Below, piece by piece: positions 5,095 to 6,588 of a stretch of 6,588 bases of DNA (within the stretch, counting starts at the first letter, position 1; each line of letters begins with the position of its first letter). Under the pieces are notes generated by a model. The model searched no databases. It saw only the letters and a list, made by a program, of their open reading frames with translations, and was not told the DNA's origin. Position numbers and translations under genes: made by a program. This DNA is from Syntrophobacter sp. SbD2 (lineage in GTDB: Bacteria; Desulfobacterota; Syntrophobacteria; Syntrophobacterales; Syntrophobacteraceae): positions 1,131-7,718 of the forward strand of contig OMSV01000145.1 of the NCBI GenBank assembly GCA_900290385.1. The letters are read 5' to 3'.

Positions 5095-6234
5095 TCATCG
5101 AAGCACACTGCCGGCAATTACCATTCTCATCACTTCCGAAGTGCCTTCGTAAATCTCGGTAATCTTGGCGTCCCGGTAGAGCCGCTCGACCTTATGGCCT
5201 TTAATGAAGCCGATTCCGCCATGGATCTGTACCGCCCTGTTTGTTTGCCGCGCCGCTGTCTCCGAGGCGAAGAGTTTGGCCATTGCCGCTTCCTTGCTAT
5301 AGGGCAGACCCTGGTCGTAGCACCATGCGGCATGATAGGTCAAAAACCTTGAAGCCTCCACTTCGGTAGCCATGTTTGCGACCATCCACTGGATCGCCTG
5401 GAGGGAGGCAATGGGCTTACCGAACTGGACTCTTTCCTTGGAGTAGCTGATGGATTCATCAAGGGCTGCCTGAGCGATGCCCAGGGCCTGAGCGGCAATC
5501 CCGATTCTGCCGCCGTCCAGGGTCATCATGGCTATCTTGAATCCCTGTCCTTCCGTGCCGAGGATGTTTTCTTTGGGAATACGGCAGTCCTTGAGAAAAA
5601 CCTCAGCCGTAAGAGATCCACGAATGCCCATCTTGTTGAGATGTTTGCCGATGACCAGACCAGGGGAGCCGGCAGGCACAATGAACGCGCTGATGCCTTT
5701 GGTCCCCTTGGATTTGTCGGTCATCGCGAAAACTATGATGACTCCAGCCACCGGGGCATTGGATATGAAGATCTTGCTGCCGTTCAGGACCCATTGGTCG
5801 CCATCGGGGACCGCAGTGGTCGAAGCGGCGCCGGCGTCTGTCCCAGCGCCGGGTTCGGTCAGAGCAAAGGAGCCCAGCATCTCACCTTTGCAAAGCGGCA
5901 CAAGGTATTTTTGTTTCTGTTCCTCGGTTCCAAACTTAAAAAGAGGATAACAGGCAAGGGAAGTGTGGCATTCGAGGGTAAAGCCGGTTGTTGCGCACGC
6001 CCTGGAGAGTTCCTCAACGACTATTATGTAGCTAAGGTAATCGGCGCCCGCGCCGCCGTATTCCTGCGGAAATGGAATGCCAAGCCAGTCCTGTTCGGCA
6101 AGCTTCTTCACCGTATCTGCCGGAAACTTTGCTTCAGAGTCGGTGATTTCGGCACAGGGTTCAACGTACTTTTGGCAAAACTCACGTACTCCGGACCGTA
6201 TCAGTTGGTGTTCTTCGGTTAAATTGAAATCCAT
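5095..6234 (-). CDS. bcd: Short-chain acyl-CoA (butyryl-CoA) dehydrogenase
   Basis: A full-length 379-residue FAD enzyme of the acyl-CoA dehydrogenase family, catalysing alpha,beta-desaturation of a short acyl-CoA (butyryl-CoA to crotonyl-CoA) or the reverse with a suitable electron donor. Visible features: N-terminal helical domain starting MDFNLTEEHQLIRSGVREF; the FAD/substrate signature FALTEPGAGTDAGA (123-136); LDGGRIGIAAQALGIAQAAL (239-258); RVQFGKPIASLQAIQW (268-283); QIHGGIGF (336-343); and the catalytic base E363 in ITEIYEGTSEVMR. Sequence is close throughout to clostridial Bcd, including EYGGAGADYLSYI and EEQKQKYLVPL. The start has AAGGGGG about 6 nt upstream. It is flanked by a 4-hydroxybutyryl-CoA dehydratase-like gene upstream and a transporter downstream on the same strand, but no etfAB lies in the window, so its electron carrier is encoded elsewhere. 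Chain-length preference (C4 or branched) cannot be settled from sequence. Confidence 0.93.
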   Translation of the reverse strand: MDFNLTEEHQLIRSGVREFCQKYVEPCAEITDSEAKFPADTVKKLAEQDWLGIPFPQEYGGAGADYLSYIIVVEELSRACATTGFTLECHTSLACYPLFKFGTEEQKQKYLVPLCKGEMLGSFALTEPGAGTDAGAASTTAVPDGDQWVLNGSKIFISNAPVAGVIIVFAMTDKSKGTKGISAFIVPAGSPGLVIGKHLNKMGIRGSLTAEVFLKDCRIPKENILGTEGQGFKIAMMTLDGGRIGIAAQALGIAQAALDESISYSKERVQFGKPIASLQAIQWMVANMATEVEASRFLTYHAAWCYDQGLPYSKEAAMAKLFASETAARQTNRAVQIHGGIGFIKGHKVERLYRDAKITEIYEGTSEVMRMVIAGSVLR

Positions 6235-6257
6235 CTTGTTCCCCCTTGATCTGTTCT

Positions 6258-6310
6258 AAAAAAATCCAATGGACCGGTCCCGGCGCGGGCAGAACCATAG
6301 GACTGCCCGC
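6258..6310 (-). terminator. Candidate terminator after the dehydratase-family gene
   Basis: On the minus strand GCGGGCAG (6310-6303) and CTGCCCGC (6292-6285) form a perfect 8-bp stem with a 10-nt loop, 15 nt past the stop codon. A run of seven T residues (6264-6258) follows, but 20 nt beyond the stem; between them is a 10-bp palindrome, GGACCGGTCC (6280-6271). The hairpin is solid; its action as a classical intrinsic terminator is less certain because of the gap. It would separate this gene from the dehydrogenase. Confidence 0.5.
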
Positions 6311-6325
6311 TTTCACCGGTAAGAG

Positions 6326-6588
6326 CTATTTTTTCTTCTTCTCAGGTTCCGGAATTTCTTCCTTTATGCCTGCAATGTTCCGTGCAAACTCGGCAAACTG
6401 GTCAACTGGTGTGAGAGCGCGCACAACCAGTTTAGCCCCATCGGGGGAACCGCCGCCATGCATGCATCCCGGGACACCGGCGCCGAGGGTCAGCCATTCC
6501 GAGAGTCTGGCGGCGCGCGCCCTGGATTCCGCAGTGTACTTGTCGCTGGCCTGGACGGCTTTTGCGATAATCGAACCATATTCGGGGT
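6326..6588 (-). CDS. 4-hydroxybutyryl-CoA dehydratase / HpaB-family protein, C-terminal part
   Basis: An open frame entering from the right edge: 87 full codons to a TAG at 6328-6326. The visible tail reads SDKYTAESRARAARLSEWLT, then PGCMHGGGSPDGAKLVV (about 41-57 of the fragment) and FAEFARNIAGIKEE, ending in a lysine run (EKKKK). The MHGxGSP...AK and A-x-x-IAGI pattern is what I recognise from the C-terminus of the HpaB/4-hydroxyphenylacetate 3-hydroxylase superfamily, especially 4-hydroxybutyryl-CoA dehydratase/vinylacetyl-CoA isomerase (AbfD). AbfD converts 4-hydroxybutyryl-CoA to crotonyl-CoA using FAD and a [4Fe-4S] cluster. The cluster ligands would lie upstream, outside the window, so function cannot be confirmed. 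The butyryl-CoA dehydrogenase next door, which acts on crotonyl-CoA, supports this reading; another HpaB-family hydroxylase or dehydratase is the alternative. Confidence 0.65.
   Translation of the reverse strand, partial: PEYGSIIAKAVQASDKYTAESRARAARLSEWLTLGAGVPGCMHGGGSPDGAKLVVRALTPVDQFAEFARNIAGIKEEIPEPEKKKK

Noticed and set aside
5641..6222. A 193-codon plus-strand frame inside the acyl-CoA dehydrogenase gene
   Set aside because: Antisense shadow of a gene with full family motifs; no ribosome site or homology signal.
1..6588. CRISPR arrays, tRNA/rRNA genes, insertion sequences, phage genes
   Set aside because: No regularly spaced repeats, no tRNA-like folds or transposase frames were seen on either strand.

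Overview
The window looks like chromosomal DNA of a Deltaproteobacterium (Desulfobacterota in the broad sense), perhaps a syntrophic or anaerobic fatty- or organic-acid degrader. The evidence is a CheZ-type chemotaxis phosphatase sequence, a lexA-led error-prone repair cassette, and a butyryl-CoA dehydrogenase next to what reads as a 4-hydroxybutyryl-CoA dehydratase-family protein. This assignment is inference from gene content; no taxonomic marker is present.

Left part (1-2360, all minus strand): a three-gene operon read right to left, lexA -> catalytically dead Y-family polymerase (ImuB-like) -> DNA polymerase III alpha subunit (DnaE/ImuC-like, N-terminal 177 codons only). A good sigma70-type promoter precedes lexA, and its spacer contains two copies of TTCACC one helical turn apart, a candidate self-operator. 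lexA and imuB overlap by 16 nt, and imuB and dnaE are 14 nt apart, so the three look co-transcribed. No imuA lies between them. Together they read as a compact SOS mutasome: LexA senses damage, the dead polymerase docks on the beta clamp through a QLSLF motif, and the DnaE-type polymerase does the synthesis.

Middle (2361-3530, plus strand): about 300 nt without a convincing gene, then a damaged or rearranged chemotaxis locus. A well-placed ATG opens 15 codons that end in TAA. The same frame then continues as the N-terminal half of CheW (74 codons) and passes without a frameshift into a nearly complete CheZ carrying the catalytic Asp/Gln pair and the C-terminal CheY-binding peptide. This CheW-CheZ chimera with an in-frame stop is the most unusual object here. 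A perfect 12-bp inverted repeat, with a 12-bp palindrome in its loop, separates it from the convergent gene to the right.

Right part (3548-6588, minus strand): three genes transcribed right to left. They are the C-terminus of a 4-hydroxybutyryl-CoA dehydratase/HpaB-family protein, a short-chain acyl-CoA (butyryl-CoA) dehydrogenase, and a 12-TM MFS transporter. Candidate hairpin terminators follow the first two. The two enzymes would meet at crotonyl-CoA, and the transporter may move a related organic acid.
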